64,000 bases of DNA from Petrolisthes cinctipes (GCA_033782935.1 JAWQEG010000508.1:57501-121500); one strand, 5' to 3'. Positions 26,501-39,994 are shown, counted from the stretch's first letter. Notes: generated by a model not told the origin, from the sequence alone. A program made the numbers and translations.

Positions 26501-29500
26501 AATCGACAATTTAGGTGCCAAAAAGTCGATATGTGCATTTATCTTCAGTACCCGTTTATATCTCAAATTCAGGCTCAAAACACCCGAAAATTCGATATTT
26601 TGGGGTCCCAGAAGCGATCTGTACATGCCTACTCAGTGCTAGAATATTTTCAAAATATAGGCCCAAAACATGCTAAAAATCGATATTTTAGGTGCCCAAA
26701 GTCGATATCTCAATTTTAGGCCCTAAACACCCGAAAATTCGATATTTTGATGTCCCAGAAGCGATCTGTACATGCCTACTACGTGTTATAGTATTTTCAA
26801 AATACAGGCCCAAAACATACTGAAAATCGATTTTTTAGGTGCCCAAAAGTCGATATGTACATGCATCTTCTGTACCCGTTTATATCTCAAATTCAGGCTC
26901 AAAACACCCGAAAATTCTATATTTTTGGGTCCTAGAAGCGATCTGTAAATGCCTACTCCTAGTTAGAATGTTTTCAAGATGCAGACCCAAAACATGCTCA
27001 AAATCGATATTTTAGGTGCCCAAAAGTCGATGTGTGCATGCATCTTCAGTACCCGTTTATATCTCAAATTCAGGCTCAAAACACCCAAAAATTCGATATT
27101 TTGGGGTCCCAGAAGCGATCTGTACATGCCTACTCCGTGTTAGAGTATTTTCGTAATACAGGCCCAAAACATGCTAAAAATCGATATTTTAGGTGCCCAA
27201 AGTCGATATCTCAAATTCAGGCCCAAAACACCCGAAAATTCGATATTTTGGGGTCCCAGAAGCGATCTGTACATGCCTACTCAGTGCTAGAATATTTTCA
27301 AAATATAGGCCCAAAACATGCTAAAAATCGATATTTTTGGTGCCCAAAGTCGATATCTCAAATTCTGGCCCAAAACACCCGAAAATTCAATATTTTGGGG
27401 TCCCTGAAGCGATCTGTACATGCCTACTCCGTGTTAGAGTATTTTTAAGAATACAGGCCCAAAACATACTAAAAATCGATCTTTTAGGTGCCCAAAAGTC
27501 GATATGTACATGTATCTTCTGTACCCGTTTATATCTCAAATTCAGGCTCAAAACACCCGAAAATTCGATATTTTTAGGTCCTAGAAGCGATCTGTACATG
27601 CCTACTCCTAGTTAGAATGTTTTCAAGATGCAGACCCAAAACATGCTAAAAATCGATATTTTAGGTGCCCAAAGTCGATATGTGCAAGCATCTTCTGTAC
27701 TCGTTTATATCTCAAATTCAACCTCAAAACACCTGAAAATTCGATATTTTTGGGTCTTTGAAGCGGTCTGTACATGCTTACTCAGTGCTAGAATGTTTTC
27801 AAAATATAGGCTCAAAACATGCTAAAAATCGATATTTTAAGTGTCCAAAGTCGATATGTGCATGCATCTTCTGTACCCGTTTATATATCAAATACCGGCT
27901 CAAAACACCCGAAAATTCGGTATTTTTGGGTCCTAGAATCGATCTGTACATGCCTACTCCTAGTTAGAATGTTTTCACGATACAGACCCAAAACATGCTT
28001 AAAATCGACAATTTAGGTGCCCAAAAGTCGATATGTGCATTTATCTTCAGTACCCGTTTATATCTCAAATTCAGGCTCAAAACACCCGAAAATTCGATAT
28101 TTTGGGGTCCCAGAAGCGATCTGTACATGCCTACTCCGTGTTCGAGTATTTTCAAAATACAGGCCCAAAACATGCTGAAAATCGATATTTTAGGTGCCCA
28201 AAGTCAATATGAGCATGCATCTTCTGTACCCGTTTATATCTCAAATTCAGGCTCAAAACACCCGAAAATTCGATATTTTGGGGTCCCAGAAGCGATCTGT
28301 ACATGCCTACTCCGTGTTCGAGTATTTTCAAAATAAAGGGCCAAAACATGCTGAAAATCGATATTTTAGGTGCCCAAAGTCAATATGTGCATGCATCTTC
28401 TGTACCCGTTTATATCTCAAATTCAGGCTCAAAACACCCGAAAATTGAATATATTTTGGGGTCCCAGAAGCGATCTGTACATGCCTACTCAGCGCTAGAA
28501 TATTTTCATAATACAGGTCCAAAACATGCTAAAAATCGATATTTCAGGTGCACAAAGTCGATATCTCAAATTTAGGCCCTAAACACCCGAAAATTCGATA
28601 TTTTGATGTCCCAGAAGCGATCTGTACCTGCCTACTCCGTGTTAGAGTATTTTCAAAATACAGGCCCAAAACATACTAAAAATCGATCTTTTAGGAGCCC
28701 AAAAGTCGATATGTACATGCATCTTCTGTACCTGTTTATATCTCAAATTCAGGCTCAAAACACCCGAAAATTCGATATTTTGGGGTCCCAGAAGCGATCT
28801 GTACATGCCTACTCCAAGTTAGAATGTTTTCAAGATACAGACCCAAAACATGCTAAAAATCGATATTTTAGGTGCCCAAAGTTGATATGTGCATGCATCT
28901 TCTGTACCCGTTTATATCTCAAATTCAGTCTCAAAACACCCAAACATTCGATATTTTGGGGTCCCAGAAGCGATCTGTACATGCCTACTCCGTGTTAGAG
29001 TATTTTCATAATACAGGCCCAAAACATGCTAAAAATCGATATTTTAGGTGCCCAAAGTCAATATCTCAAATTCAGGCCCAAAACACCCGAAAATTCGATA
29101 TTTTGGGGTCCCAGAAGCAATCTGTACATGCCTACTCAGTGCTAGAATATTTTCAAAATATAGGCCCAAAACATGCTAAAAATCGATATTTTAGGTGCCC
29201 AAAGTCGATATCTCAAATTCACGCCCAAAACACCCGAAAATTCGATATTTTGGTGTCCCAGAAGCGATCTGTACATGCCTACTCCGTGTTAGAGTATTTT
29301 TAAGAATACAGGCCCAAAACATACTTAAAATCGATCTTTTAGGTCCCCAAAAGTCGATATGTGCATGCATCTTCAGTACCCGTTTATATCTCAAATTCAG
29401 GCTCAAAACACCCGAAAATTCGATATTTTGGGGTCCCAGAAGCGATCTGTACATGCATACTCCGTGTTAGAGTATTTTCAAAATACATGCCCAAAACATA

Positions 29501-31548
29501 CTGAAAATCGATATTTTAGGTGCCCAAAGTCGATAAGTGCATGCATCTTCTGTACCCGTTTATATCTCAAATTCAGGCTCAAAACACCCAGAAATTGAAT
29601 ATATTTTAGGGTCCCAGAAGCGATCTGTACATGCCTACTCAGTGCTAGAATATTTTCAAAATATAGGCCCAAAACATGCTAAAAATCAATATTTTAGGTG
29701 CCCAAAGTCGATATCTCAAATTCAGGCCCAAAACAACCGAAAATTCGATATTTTGATGTCCCAGAAGCGATTTGTACATGCCTACTCAGTGCTAGAATAT
29801 TTTCAAAATATAGTCCCAAAACATGCTAAAAATCGATATTTTAAGTGTCCAAAGTCGATATGTGCATGCATCTTCTGTTCCCGTTTATATCTCAAATTTA
29901 ACCTCCAAACACCCGAAAATTCGATATTTTTGGGTCCCTGAAGCGGTCTGTACATGCCTACTCAGTGCTAGAATGTTTTCAAAATATAGGCTCAAAACAT
30001 GCTAAAAATCGATATTTTAAGTGTCCAAAGTCGATATGTGCATGCATCTTCTGAACCTGTTTATATATCAAATTCCGGCTCAAAACATCCGAAAATTCGG
30101 TATTTTTGGGTCCTAGAATCGATCTGTACATGCCTACTCCTAGTTAGAATGTTTTCACGATACAGACCCAAAACATGCTCAAAATCGACATTTTAGGTGC
30201 CCAAAAGTCGATATGTGCATGTATCTTCAGTACCCGTTTATATCTCAAATTCAGGCTCAAAACACCCGAGAATTCGATATTTTGGGGTCCCAGAAGCGAT
30301 CTGTACATGCCTACTCCGTGTTCGAGTACTTTCAAAATACAGGACCAAAACTCGCTGAAAATCGATATTTAGGTGCAAAAAGCCAATATGTGCATGCATC
30401 TTCTGTACCCGTTTATATCTCAAATTTAGGCCCTAAACTCCCGAAAATTCGATATTTTGATGTCCCAGAAGCGATCTGTACCTGCCTATCCTGTGTTAGA
30501 GTATTTTCAAAATACAGGCCCAAAACATACTAAAAATCGATCTTTTAGGTGCCCAAAAGTCGATATGTACATGCATCTTCTGTACCCGTTTATATCTGAA
30601 ATTCAGGCCCAAAACACTCGAAAATTCGATATTTTGGGGTCCCAGAAGCGATCTGTACATGCCTACTCCGTGTTCGAGTATTTTCAGAATACAGGCCCAA
30701 AACATGCTGAAAATCGATATTTTAGGTGCCCAAAGTCAATATGAGCATGCATCTTCTGTACCCGTTTATATCTCAAATTCAACCTCAAAACACCCGAAAA
30801 TTCGATATTTTTGGGTCCCAGAAGCGATCTGTATATGCCTACTCCGTGTTAGAGTATTTTCAAAATACAGGCCCAAAACATACTGAAAATCGATATTTTA
30901 GGTGCCCAAAGTCAATATGTGCATGCATCTTATGTACCCGTTTATATCTCAAATTCAACCTCCAAACACCCGAAAATTCGATATTTTTGGGTCCCTGAAG
31001 CGGTCTGTACATGCCTACTCAGTGCTAGAATGTTTTCAAAATATAGGCTCAAAACATGCTGAAAATCGATATTTTAAGTGTCCAAAGTCGATATGTGCAT
31101 GCATCTTCTGTACCCGTTTATATCTCAAATTCAACCTCCAAACACCCGAAAATTCGATATTTTTGGGTCCCTGAAGCGGTCTGTACATGCCTACTCAGTG
31201 CTAGAATGTTTTCAAAATATAGGCTCAAAACATGCTAAAAATCGATATTTTAAGTGTCCAAAGTCGATATGTGCATGCATCTTCTGAACCTGTTTATATA
31301 TCAAATTCCGGCTCAAAACATCCGAAAATTCGGTATTTTTGGGTCCTAGAATCGATCTGTACATGCCTACTCCTAGGTAGAATGTTTTCACGATACAGAC
31401 CCAAAACATGCTCAAAATCGACATTTTAGGTGCCCAAAAGTCGATATGTGCATGTATCTTCAGTACCCGTTTATATCTCAAATTCAGGCTCAAAACACCC
31501 GAGAATTCGATATTTTGGGGTCCCAGAAGCGATCTGTACATGACTATT

Positions 31549-34179
31549 CCGTGTTAGAGTATTTTCATAATACAGGCCCAAAACATGCTAAAAATCGATA
31601 TTTCAGGTGCCCAAAGTCGATATCTCAAATTTAGGCCCTAAACTCCCGAAAATTCGATATTTTGATGTCCCAGAAGCGATCTGTACCTGCCTACTCCGTG
31701 TTAGAGTATTTTCAAAATACAGGCCCAAAACATACTAAAAATCGATCTTTTAGGTGCCCAAAAGTCGATATGTACATGCATCTTCTGTACCCGTTTATAT
31801 CTCAAATTCAGGCTCAAAACACCCGAAAATTCGATATTTTTAGGTCCTAGAAGCGATCTGTACATGCCTACTCTTAGTTAGAATGTTTTCAAGATACAGA
31901 CCCAAAACATGCTAAAAATCGATATTTTAGGTGCCCAAAGTCGATATGTGCATGCATCTTCTGTACCCGTTTATATCTCAAATTCAACCTCTTCTAAACA
32001 CTCGAAAATTCGATATTTTAGGGTCCCTGAAGCGGTCTGTACATGCCTACTCAGTGCTAGAATGTTTTCAAAATAAAGGCTCAAAACATGCTAAAAATCG
32101 ATATTTTAAGTGTCCAAAGTCGATATGTGCATGCATCTTCTGTACCTGTTTATATATCAAATTCCGGCTCAAAACACCCGAAAATTCGGTATTTTTGGGT
32201 CCAAGAATCGATCTGTACATGCCTACTCCTAGTTAGAATGTTTTCAAAATACAGGCCCAAAACATGCTGAAAATCGATATTTTAGGTGCCCAAAGTCAAT
32301 ATGTGCATGCATCTTATGTACCCGTATATATCTCAAATTGAGGCTCAAAACACCCAAAAATTCGATATTTTAGGGTCCCAGAAGCGATCTGTACATGACT
32401 ACTCCGTGTTAGAGTATTTTCATAATACAGGCCCAAAACATGCTAAAAATCGAAATTTCAGGTGCCCAAAGTCGATATCTCAAATTCAGGCCCAAAACAC
32501 CCGAAAATTCGATATTTTGGGGTCCCAGAAGCGATATGTACATGCCTACACGGTGTTAGAGTATTTTCAGAATACAGGCCCAAAACATACTTAAAATCGA
32601 TTTTTTAGGTGCCGAAAAGTCGATATGTGCATGCATCTTCAGTACCCGTTTATATCTCAAATTCAGGCTCAAAACACTCGAAAATTGAATATATTTTGGG
32701 GTCCCAGAAGCGATCTGTACATGCCTACTCAGTGCTAGAATATTTTCAAAATATAGGCCCAAAACATGCTAAAAATCAATATTTTAGGTGCCCAAAGTCG
32801 ATATCTCAAATTCAGGCCCAAAACAACCGAAAATTCGATATTTTGATGTCCCAGAAGCGATCTGTACATGCCTACTCAGTGCTAGAATGTTTTCAAAATA
32901 TAGGCTCAAAACATGCTAATAATCGATATTTTAAGTGTCCAAAGTCGATATGTGCATGAATCTTCTGTACCCGTTTATATATCAAATTTCGGCTCAAACC
33001 ACCCGAAAATTCGGTATTTTTGGGTCCTAGAAGCGATCTGTACATGCCTACTCCTAGTTAGAATGATTTCACGATACAGACCCAAAACATGCTCAAAATC
33101 GAAATTTTAGGTGCCAAAAAGTCGATATGTGCATGTATCTTCAGTACCCGTTTATATCTCAAATTCAGGCTCAAAACACCCGAAAATTCGATTTTTTGGG
33201 TCCCAGAAGTGATCTGTACGTGCCTACTCAGTGCTAAAATGTTTTCAAAATATAGTCCCAAAACATGCTAAAAATCACTTTTTTAAGAGCCCAAAGTCGA
33301 TATCACAAATTCATGCCCAAAACACCCGAAAATTCGATATTTTGTGGTCCCAGAAGCGATCTGTACATGTCTACTCCATGTTAGAGTATTTTCAAAATAC
33401 AGGCCCAAAACATGCTGAAAATCGATATTTTAGGTTCCCAAAGTCAATATGTGTATGCATCTTCTGCACCCGTTTATATCTCATATTCAGGCTCAAAACA
33501 CCCAAAAATTCGATATTTTGGGGTCCCAGAAGCGATCTGTACATGCCTACTCCGTGTTAGATTATTTTCATAATACTGGCCGAAAACATGCTAAAAATCG
33601 ATATTTTAGGTGCCCAAAGTCGATTTCTCAAATTCAGGCCCAAAACACCCGAAAATTCTATATTTTGTGTTTGCCTACACGGTGTTAGTGTATTTTCAGA
33701 ATACAGGCCCACAACATACTTAAAATCGATCTTTTAGGTGCCCAAAAGTCGATATGTGCATGCATCTTCAGTACCCGTTAATATCTCAAATTCAGGCTCA
33801 AAACACCCGAAAATTCGATATTTCGGGATCCCAGAAGCGATCTGTACATGTCTGATCCGTGTCAAAGTATTTTCAAAATACAGGCCCAAAACATGCTGAA
33901 AATCGATATTTTAGGTGCCCAAAGTCAATATGTGCATGCATCTTCTGTATCCGTTTATATCTCAAATTCAGGCTCAAAACACCCGAAAATTCGATATTTT
34001 GGGGTCCCAGAAGCGATCTGTACATGCCTACTCTGTGTTAGAGTATTTTCATAATACATTACCAAAATATGCAAAAAATCGATATTTTAGGTGCCCAAAG
34101 TCGATATCTCAAATTCAGGCCCAAAACACCCAAAAATTCGATATTTTGGGGTCCCAGAAGCGATCTGTACATGACTACT
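31549..34179 (+). repeat. Nested 2,631-bp duplication, unit 1 (large copy 2)
   Basis: This is the copy of 15252-17882 shifted by 16,297. It carries the same 19-bp net loss at about 33667 (TATTTTGTGTTTGCC) and the same CAACCTCTTCTAAACAC insertion. The loss therefore arose before the 16.3-kb duplication. Confidence 0.88.
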
Positions 34180-36829
34180 CCGTGTTAGAGTATTTTCATA
34201 ATACAGGCCCAAAACATGCTAAAAATCGATATTTCAGGTGCCCAAAGTCGATATCTCAAATTTAGGCCCTAAACTCCCGAAAATTCGATATTTTGATGTC
34301 CCAGAAGCGATCTGTACCTGCCTACTCCGTGTTAGAGTATTTTCAAAATACAGGCCCAAAACATACTAAAAATCGATCTTTTAGGTGCCCAAAAGTCGAT
34401 ATGTACATGCATCTTCTGTACCCGTTTATATCTCAAATTCAGGCTCAAAACACCCGAAAATTCGATATTTTTAGGTCCTAGAAGCGATCTGTACATGCCT
34501 ACTCTTAGTTAGAATGTTTTCAAGATACAGACCCAAAACATGCTAAAAATCGATATTTTAGGTGCCCAAAGTCGATATGTGCATGCATCTTCTGTACCCG
34601 TTTATATCTCAAATTCAACCTCTTCTAAACACTCGAAAATTCGATATTTTAGGGTCCCTGAAGCGGTCTGTACATGCCTACTCAGTGCTAGAATGTTTTC
34701 AAAATAAAGGCTCAAAACATGCTAAAAATCGATATTTTAAGTGTCCAAAGTCGATATGTGCATGCATCTTCTGTACCTGTTTATATATCAAATTCCGGCT
34801 CAAAACACCCGAAAATTCGGTATTTTTGGGTCCAAGAATCGATCTGTACATGCCTACTCCTAGTTAGAATGTTTTCAAAATACAGGCCCAAAACATGCTG
34901 AAAATCGATATTTTAGGTGCCCAAAGTCAATATGTGCATGCATCTTATGTACCCGTATATATCTCAAATTGAGGCTCAAAACACCCAAAAATTCGATATT
35001 TTAGGGTCCCAGAAGCGATCTGTACATGACTACTCCGTGTTAGAGTATTTTCATAATACAGGCCCAAAACATGCTAAAAATCGAAATTTCAGGTGCCCAA
35101 AGTCGATATCTCAAATTCAGGCCCAAAACACCCGAAAATTCGATATTTTGGGGTCCCAGAAGCGATATGTACATGCCTACACGGTGTTAGAGTATTTTCA
35201 GAATACAGGCCCAAAACATACTTAAAATCGATTTTTTAGGTGCCGAAAAGTCGATATGTGCATGCATCTTCAGTACCCGTTTATATCTCAAATTCAGGCT
35301 CAAAACACTCGAAAATTGAATATATTTTGGGGTCCCAGAAGCGATCTGTACATGCCTACTCAGTGCTAGAATATTTTCAAAATATAGGCCCAAAACATGC
35401 TAAAAATCAATATTTTAGGTGCCCAAAGTCGATATCTCAAATTCAGGCCCAAAACAACCGAAAATTCGATATTTTGATGTCCCAGAAGCGATCTGTACAT
35501 GCCTACTCAGTGCTAGAATGTTTTCAAAATATAGGCTCAAAACATGCTAATAATCGATATTTTAAGTGTCCAAAGTCGATATGTGCATGAATCTTCTGTA
35601 CCCGTTTATATATCAAATTTCGGCTCAAACCACCCGAAAATTCGGTATTTTTGGGTCCTAGAAGCGATCTGTACATGCCTACTCCTAGTTAGAATGATTT
35701 CACGATACAGACCCAAAACATGCTCAAAATCGAAATTTTAGGTGCCAAAAAGTCGATATGTGCATGTATCTTCAGTACCCGTTTATATCTCAAATTCAGG
35801 CTCAAAACACCCGAAAATTCGATTTTTTGGGTCCCAGAAGTGATCTGTACGTGCCTACTCAGTGCTAAAATGTTTTCAAAATATAGTCCCAAAACATGCT
35901 AAAAATCACTTTTTTAAGAGCCCAAAGTCGATATCACAAATTCATGCCCAAAACACCCGAAAATTCGATATTTTGTGGTCCCAGAAGCGATCTGTACATG
36001 TCTACTCCATGTTAGAGTATTTTCAAAATACAGGCCCAAAACATGCTGAAAATCGATATTTTAGGTTCCCAAAGTCAATATGTGTATGCATCTTCTGCAC
36101 CCGTTTATATCTCATATTCAGGCTCAAAACACCCAAAAATTCGATATTTTGGGGTCCCAGAAGCGATCTGTACATGCCTACTCCGTGTTAGATTATTTTC
36201 ATAATACTGGCCGAAAACATGCTAAAAATCGATATTTTAGGTGCCCAAAGTCGATTTCTCAAATTCAGGCCCAAAACACCCGAAAATTCTATATTTTGGG
36301 GTCCCAGAAGCGATCTGTACATGCCTACACGGTGTTAGTGTATTTTCAGAATACAGGCCCACAACATACTTAAAATCGATCTTTTAGGTGCCCAAAAGTC
36401 GATATGTGCATGCATCTTCAGTACCCGTTAATATCTCAAATTCAGGCTCAAAACACCCGAAAATTCGATATTTCGGGATCCCAGAAGCGATCTGTACATG
36501 CCTACTCCGTGTCAAAGTATTTTCAAAATACAGGCCCAAAACATGCTGAAAATCGATATTTTAGGTGCCCAAAGTCAATATGTGCATGCATCTTCTGTAT
36601 CCGTTTATATCTCAAATTCAGGCTCAAAACACCCGAAAATTCGATATTTTGGGGTCCCAGAAGCGATCTGTACATGCCTACTCTGTGTTAGAGTATTTTC
36701 ATAATACATTACCAAAATATGCAAAAAATCGATATTTTAGGTGCCCAAAGTCGATATCTCAAATTCAGGCCCAAAACACCCAAAAATTCGATATTTTGGG
36801 GTCCCAGAAGCGATCTGTACATGACTACT
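34180..36829 (+). repeat. Nested 2,631-bp duplication, unit 2 (large copy 2)
   Basis: This is the copy of 17883-20532 shifted by 16,297. It keeps the undeleted form at about 36297, like its counterpart at about 20000. Confidence 0.87.
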
Positions 36830-37809
36830 CCGTGTTAGAGTATTTTCATAATACAGGCCCAAAACATGCTAAAAATCGATATTTCAGGTGCCCAAAGTCG
36901 ATATCTCAAATTCAGGCCCAAAACACCCGAAAATTCGATATTTTGGGGTCCCAGAAGCGATCTGTACATGCCTACTTAGATACAGGCCAAAAACATGCTG
37001 AAAATTGATATTTTAGGTGCCCAAAGTCAATATGTGTATGCATCTTCTGCATTCGTTTATATCCCAAATTCAACATCAAAACACCTGAAAACTCGATATT
37101 TTTGGGTCCCAGAAGCGATTTGTACATGCATACTCAGTGCTTGAATGTTTTCAGAATATAGGCTCAAAACATGCTAAAAATCGATATTTTAAGTGTCCAA
37201 AGTCAATATGTGCATGCATTTTCTGTACCCGTTTATATCTCAAATTCAGGCTGAAAACACCCGAAAATTCGGTATTTTTGGGTCCTAGAAGCGATCTGTA
37301 CATGCCTACTCCTAGTTAGAATGTTTTCAAGATACAGACCCAAAACATGAAAAAAATCGATATTTTAGGTGCCCAAAAGTAGATATGTGCATGCATCTTC
37401 AGTACCCGTTTATATCTCAAATTCAGGCTCAAAACACCCGAAAATTTTATATTTTTGGTTCCTAGAAGCGATCTGTACATACTCTTAGTTAGAATGTTTT
37501 CTAGATACAGACCCAAAACATGCTCAAAATCGATATTTTAGGTGTCCAAAAGTCGATATGTCCATGCATCTTCAGTACCCGTTTATATCTCAAATTCAGG
37601 CTCAAAACACCCGAAAATTCGATATTTTTGGGTCCCAGAAGCGATCTGTACGTGCCTACTCAGTGCTAAAATGTTTTCAAAATATAGTCCCAAAACATGC
37701 TAAAAATCACTTTTTTAAGTGCCCAAAGTCGATATCTCAAATTCATGCCCAAAACACCCGAAAATTCGATATTTTGTGGTCCCAGAAGCGATCTGTACAT
37801 GCCTACTCC

Positions 37810-39387
37810 ATGTTAGAGTATTTTCAAAATACAGGCCCAAAACATACTGAAAATCGATATTTTAGGTTCCCAAAGTCAATATGTGTATGCATCTTCTGCA
37901 CCCGTTTATATCTCATATTCAGGCTCAAAACACCCAAAAATTCGATATTTTGGGGTCCCAGAAGCGATCTGTACATGCCTACTCCGTGTTAGATTATTTT
38001 CATAATACTGGCCGAAAACATGCTAAAAATCGATATTTTAGGTGCCCAAAGTCGATTTCTCAAATTCAGGCCCAAAACACCCGAAAATTCGATATTTTGG
38101 GGTCCCAGAAGCGATCTGTACATGCCTACACGGTGTTAGTGTATTTTCAGAATACAGGCCCAAAACATACTTAAAATCGATCTTTTAGGTGCCCAAAAGT
38201 CGATATGTGCATGCATCTTCAGTACCCGTTTATATCTCAAATTCAGGCTCAAAACACATGAAAATTCGATATTTCGGGATCCCAGAAGCGATTTGTACAT
38301 GCCTACTCCGTGTTAGAGTATTTTCAAAATACAGGCCCAAAACATGCTGAAAATCGATATTTTAGGTGCCCAAAGTCAATATGTGCATGCATCTTCTGTA
38401 TCCGTTTTTATCTCAAATTCAGGCTCAAAACACCCGAAAATTCGATATTTTGGGGTCCCAGAAGCGATCTGTACATGCCTACTCGGTGCTAGAATATTTT
38501 AAAAATATTGGCCCAAAACATGCTAAAAATCAATATTTTAGGTGCCCAAAGTTGATATCTTAAATTCAGGCCCAAAACAACCGAAAATTCGATATTTTGA
38601 TGTCCCAGAAGCGATTTGTACATGCCTACTCAGTGCTAGAATATTTTCAAAAATATAGGCCCAAAACATGCTAAAAATCGATATTTTAGGTGCCCAAAGT
38701 CGATATCTTAAATTTAGGTCAAAAACACCCGAAAATTTGATATTTTGGGGTCTCAGAATCGATCTGTACATGCCTACTCTGTGTTAGAGTATTATAAAAA
38801 TACAGGCCCAAAACATACTGAAAATCGATCATTTAGGTGATCAAAAGTCGATATGTGCATGCATCTTCTGTACCCGTTTATATCTCAAATTCAGGCTCCA
38901 AACACCCGAAAATTCGATATTTTGGGGTCCCAGAAGCGATCTGTAAATGCCTACTCAGATACAGGCCCAAAACATGCTGAAAATCTGTATTTTAGGTGCC
39001 CAATGTCAATATGTGTATGCATCTTCTGCATTCGTTTATATCCCAAATTCAACCTCAAAACACCCGAAAATTCGATATTTTTGGGTCCCAGAAGCGATTT
39101 GTACATGCCTACTCAGTGCTAGAATGTTTTCAAAATATAGGCTCAAAACATGCTAAAATCGATATTTTAAGTGTCCAAAGTCGATATGTGCATGCATCTT
39201 CTGTACCCGTTTATATCTCAAATTCAGGCTCAAAACACCCGAAAATTCGATATTTTTGGGTCCTAGAAGCGATTTGTACATGCCTACTCCTAGTTAGAAT
39301 GATTTCAAGATACAGAAACAAAAACATGCTCAAAATCGATATATTAGGTGCCCAAAAGTCGATATGTGCATGCATCTTCAGTACCCG
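37810..39387 (+). repeat. Less ordered satellite between the large duplication and the retroelement
   Basis: The first 500 bp or so match 19.7-20.2 kb. After that the monomers become more irregular, with private changes such as GTATTATAAAAATACAGG (about 38791) and GATCATTTAGGTGATC (about 38827). No long period is visible. The last monomer is cut by the LTR insertion directly after CTTCAGTACCCG. Confidence 0.75.
39384..39387 (+). other. Left target-site duplication (CCCG)
   Basis: CCCG here is repeated at 48088-48091 directly after the right LTR. Removing the element and one CCCG restores a normal monomer reading CAGTACCCGTTTATATCTC. Because the LTR ends in A and the left flank has A before CCCG, a 5-bp ACCCG duplication is an equivalent reading. 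Confidence 0.9.
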
Positions 39388-39659
39388 TGTACAAGACCCT
39401 TCTTACAACAACATGTAACATAAACAACAGACAATAACAAACACAAGAAGGCCAACCTCCTTACCTCCAATTTCTTACTGTCATCTCTAAACTCAAGAGA
39501 GAGAGGGAGAGAAAGGAGGAGAGAGAGAGAGAGGGAGAGAAAGTAGAAAGAGAGAGAGAGAAGAATTGGGTGGAGCTTAGACAAGAACTCCACCCCTTTT
39601 CAAGAAGATAATAATAATAATAATATCTGAATAGACTTGGCATCTTCCAATAGAGAATG

Positions 39660-39667
39660 TATATAAG
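39660..39667 (+). promoter_or_regulatory. TATA-like box in 5' LTR
   Basis: TATATAAG lies inside the LTR, about 140 bp upstream of AATAAA. That is the usual U3/R arrangement, so transcription would start around 39690. The counterpart in the 3' LTR is 47770-47777, next to two of the six LTR differences. Confidence 0.55.
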
Positions 39668-39801
39668 CTGTGAAGTTGAACTAATATGTAGGATTTCCTA
39701 AACTGACTCCCAGGGCTATAACCTGTCTCCATAATAGAGAGACACAGGCATATCAGACAAGGCATCAAATATAACTCCCTGTATAGAGATAAGTATGTAT
39801 A

Positions 39802-39807
39802 AATAAA
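39802..39807 (+). promoter_or_regulatory. Polyadenylation signal AATAAA in 5' LTR
   Basis: AATAAA occurs downstream of the TATA-like box in the LTR and would mark the R region. The functional copy for a genomic transcript would be the equivalent site in the 3' LTR at 47912-47917. Confidence 0.5.
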
Positions 39808-39980
39808 TTAAGCCTAAAGAAACTTGTGCAGTCACTTACCTAAGAACACCACAACGCCGAGCTCGCTACCTAAGACCACAACAACCACAACAACAACAAC
39901 AACTACTACGACTACAACTCCGGACTAAGGTACTGTATCAGATCCTGAACGAGTTAAAGCCTTAGAGGAGTGGTACATTT

Positions 39981-39994
39981 TGATGGCAGCGGTG
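39981..39994 (+). promoter_or_regulatory. Candidate tRNA primer-binding site (tRNA-Leu type), one mismatch at the CCA end
   Basis: TGATGGCAGCGGTG lies three bases after the LTR end, where the primer site is expected. From memory, the complement of a metazoan tRNA-Leu(UAG) 3' end reads TGGTGGCAGCGGTG. The match is complete except that the third base is A instead of G, which would mispair with the universal CCA tail. The identification of the tRNA is inference. Confidence 0.55.

Larger units (their letters stand above)
21712..37809 (+). repeat. 16,297-bp segmental tandem duplication, copy 2
   Basis: This is the second copy of 5415-21512. It ends where position 37810 reads A (CTCCATGTTAG) while copy 1 has G at 21513 (CTCCGTGTTCG). 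It repeats all internal structure of copy 1: the 1,325-bp periodic block at about 23.5-27.5 kb, the 1,233-bp offset copies around 30.0 and 31.2 kb, and the nested 2.63-kb duplication. No difference was noticed in the compared stretches, so the event is very recent, or the array is actively homogenised, or the assembly repeated a segment. Confidence 0.92.
1..39387 (+). repeat. Satellite array, 176-bp monomer family, + orientation
   Basis: The stretch is an uninterrupted head-to-tail array. A clear full monomer is 6775-6950 (176 bp), with landmarks CAAAACACCCGAAAATTCG, TTTTGGGGTCCCAGAAGCG, CTGTACATGCCTACTC, CAAAACATGCTGAAAATCG, GGTGCCCAAAGTCGATATG and CTTCTGTACCCGTTTATAT in that order. Two shorter classes are interspersed. 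One is about 147 bp and lacks 29 bp between GTCGATAT and CTCAAATT. The other is about 158 bp and lacks 18 bp after CCTACTCAG (for example half-monomer 445-514). Sequence subfamilies differ mainly around positions 60-88 of the monomer: CCGTGTTAGAGT, CAGTGCTAGAAT and CCTAGTTAGAAT types. Open frames run through it in several phases, but 176 is not a multiple of three and the peptides merely repeat the monomer, so no gene is called. A centromeric or heterochromatic location is inferred from the satellite structure. Confidence 0.98.
39388..39977 (+). repeat. 5' LTR
   Basis: This 590-bp repeat runs TGTACAAGACCC to GAGTGGTACA. It contains a GA-rich microsatellite (about 39496-39563), an AAT run (about 39607-39626), a TATA-like box, an AATAAA signal and a CAA/AAC-rich tail (about 39869-39919). 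It differs from the 3' LTR by six substitutions and no indel: AGAAGG/AGAGGG, two in AAGCTGTGAAG/AAGCAGTAAAG, ATAATAG/ATAAGAG, ATCCTG/ATCTTG, and GAGGAG/GAGGAC. Confidence 0.96.

Noticed and set aside
1..39387. CRISPR array or other spacer-repeat system
   Set aside because: There are no unique spacers. All sequence between landmarks is itself repeated, the unit is 176 bp, and no associated genes exist. The window is eukaryotic satellite DNA.
39378..39768. Minus-strand frames of 60-71 codons over the LTR (repeated at 47458-47878), rich in Leu, Ser and Tyr
   Set aside because: They are translations of the GA/TC and AAT microsatellites of the LTR, antisense to the element, and show no domain.
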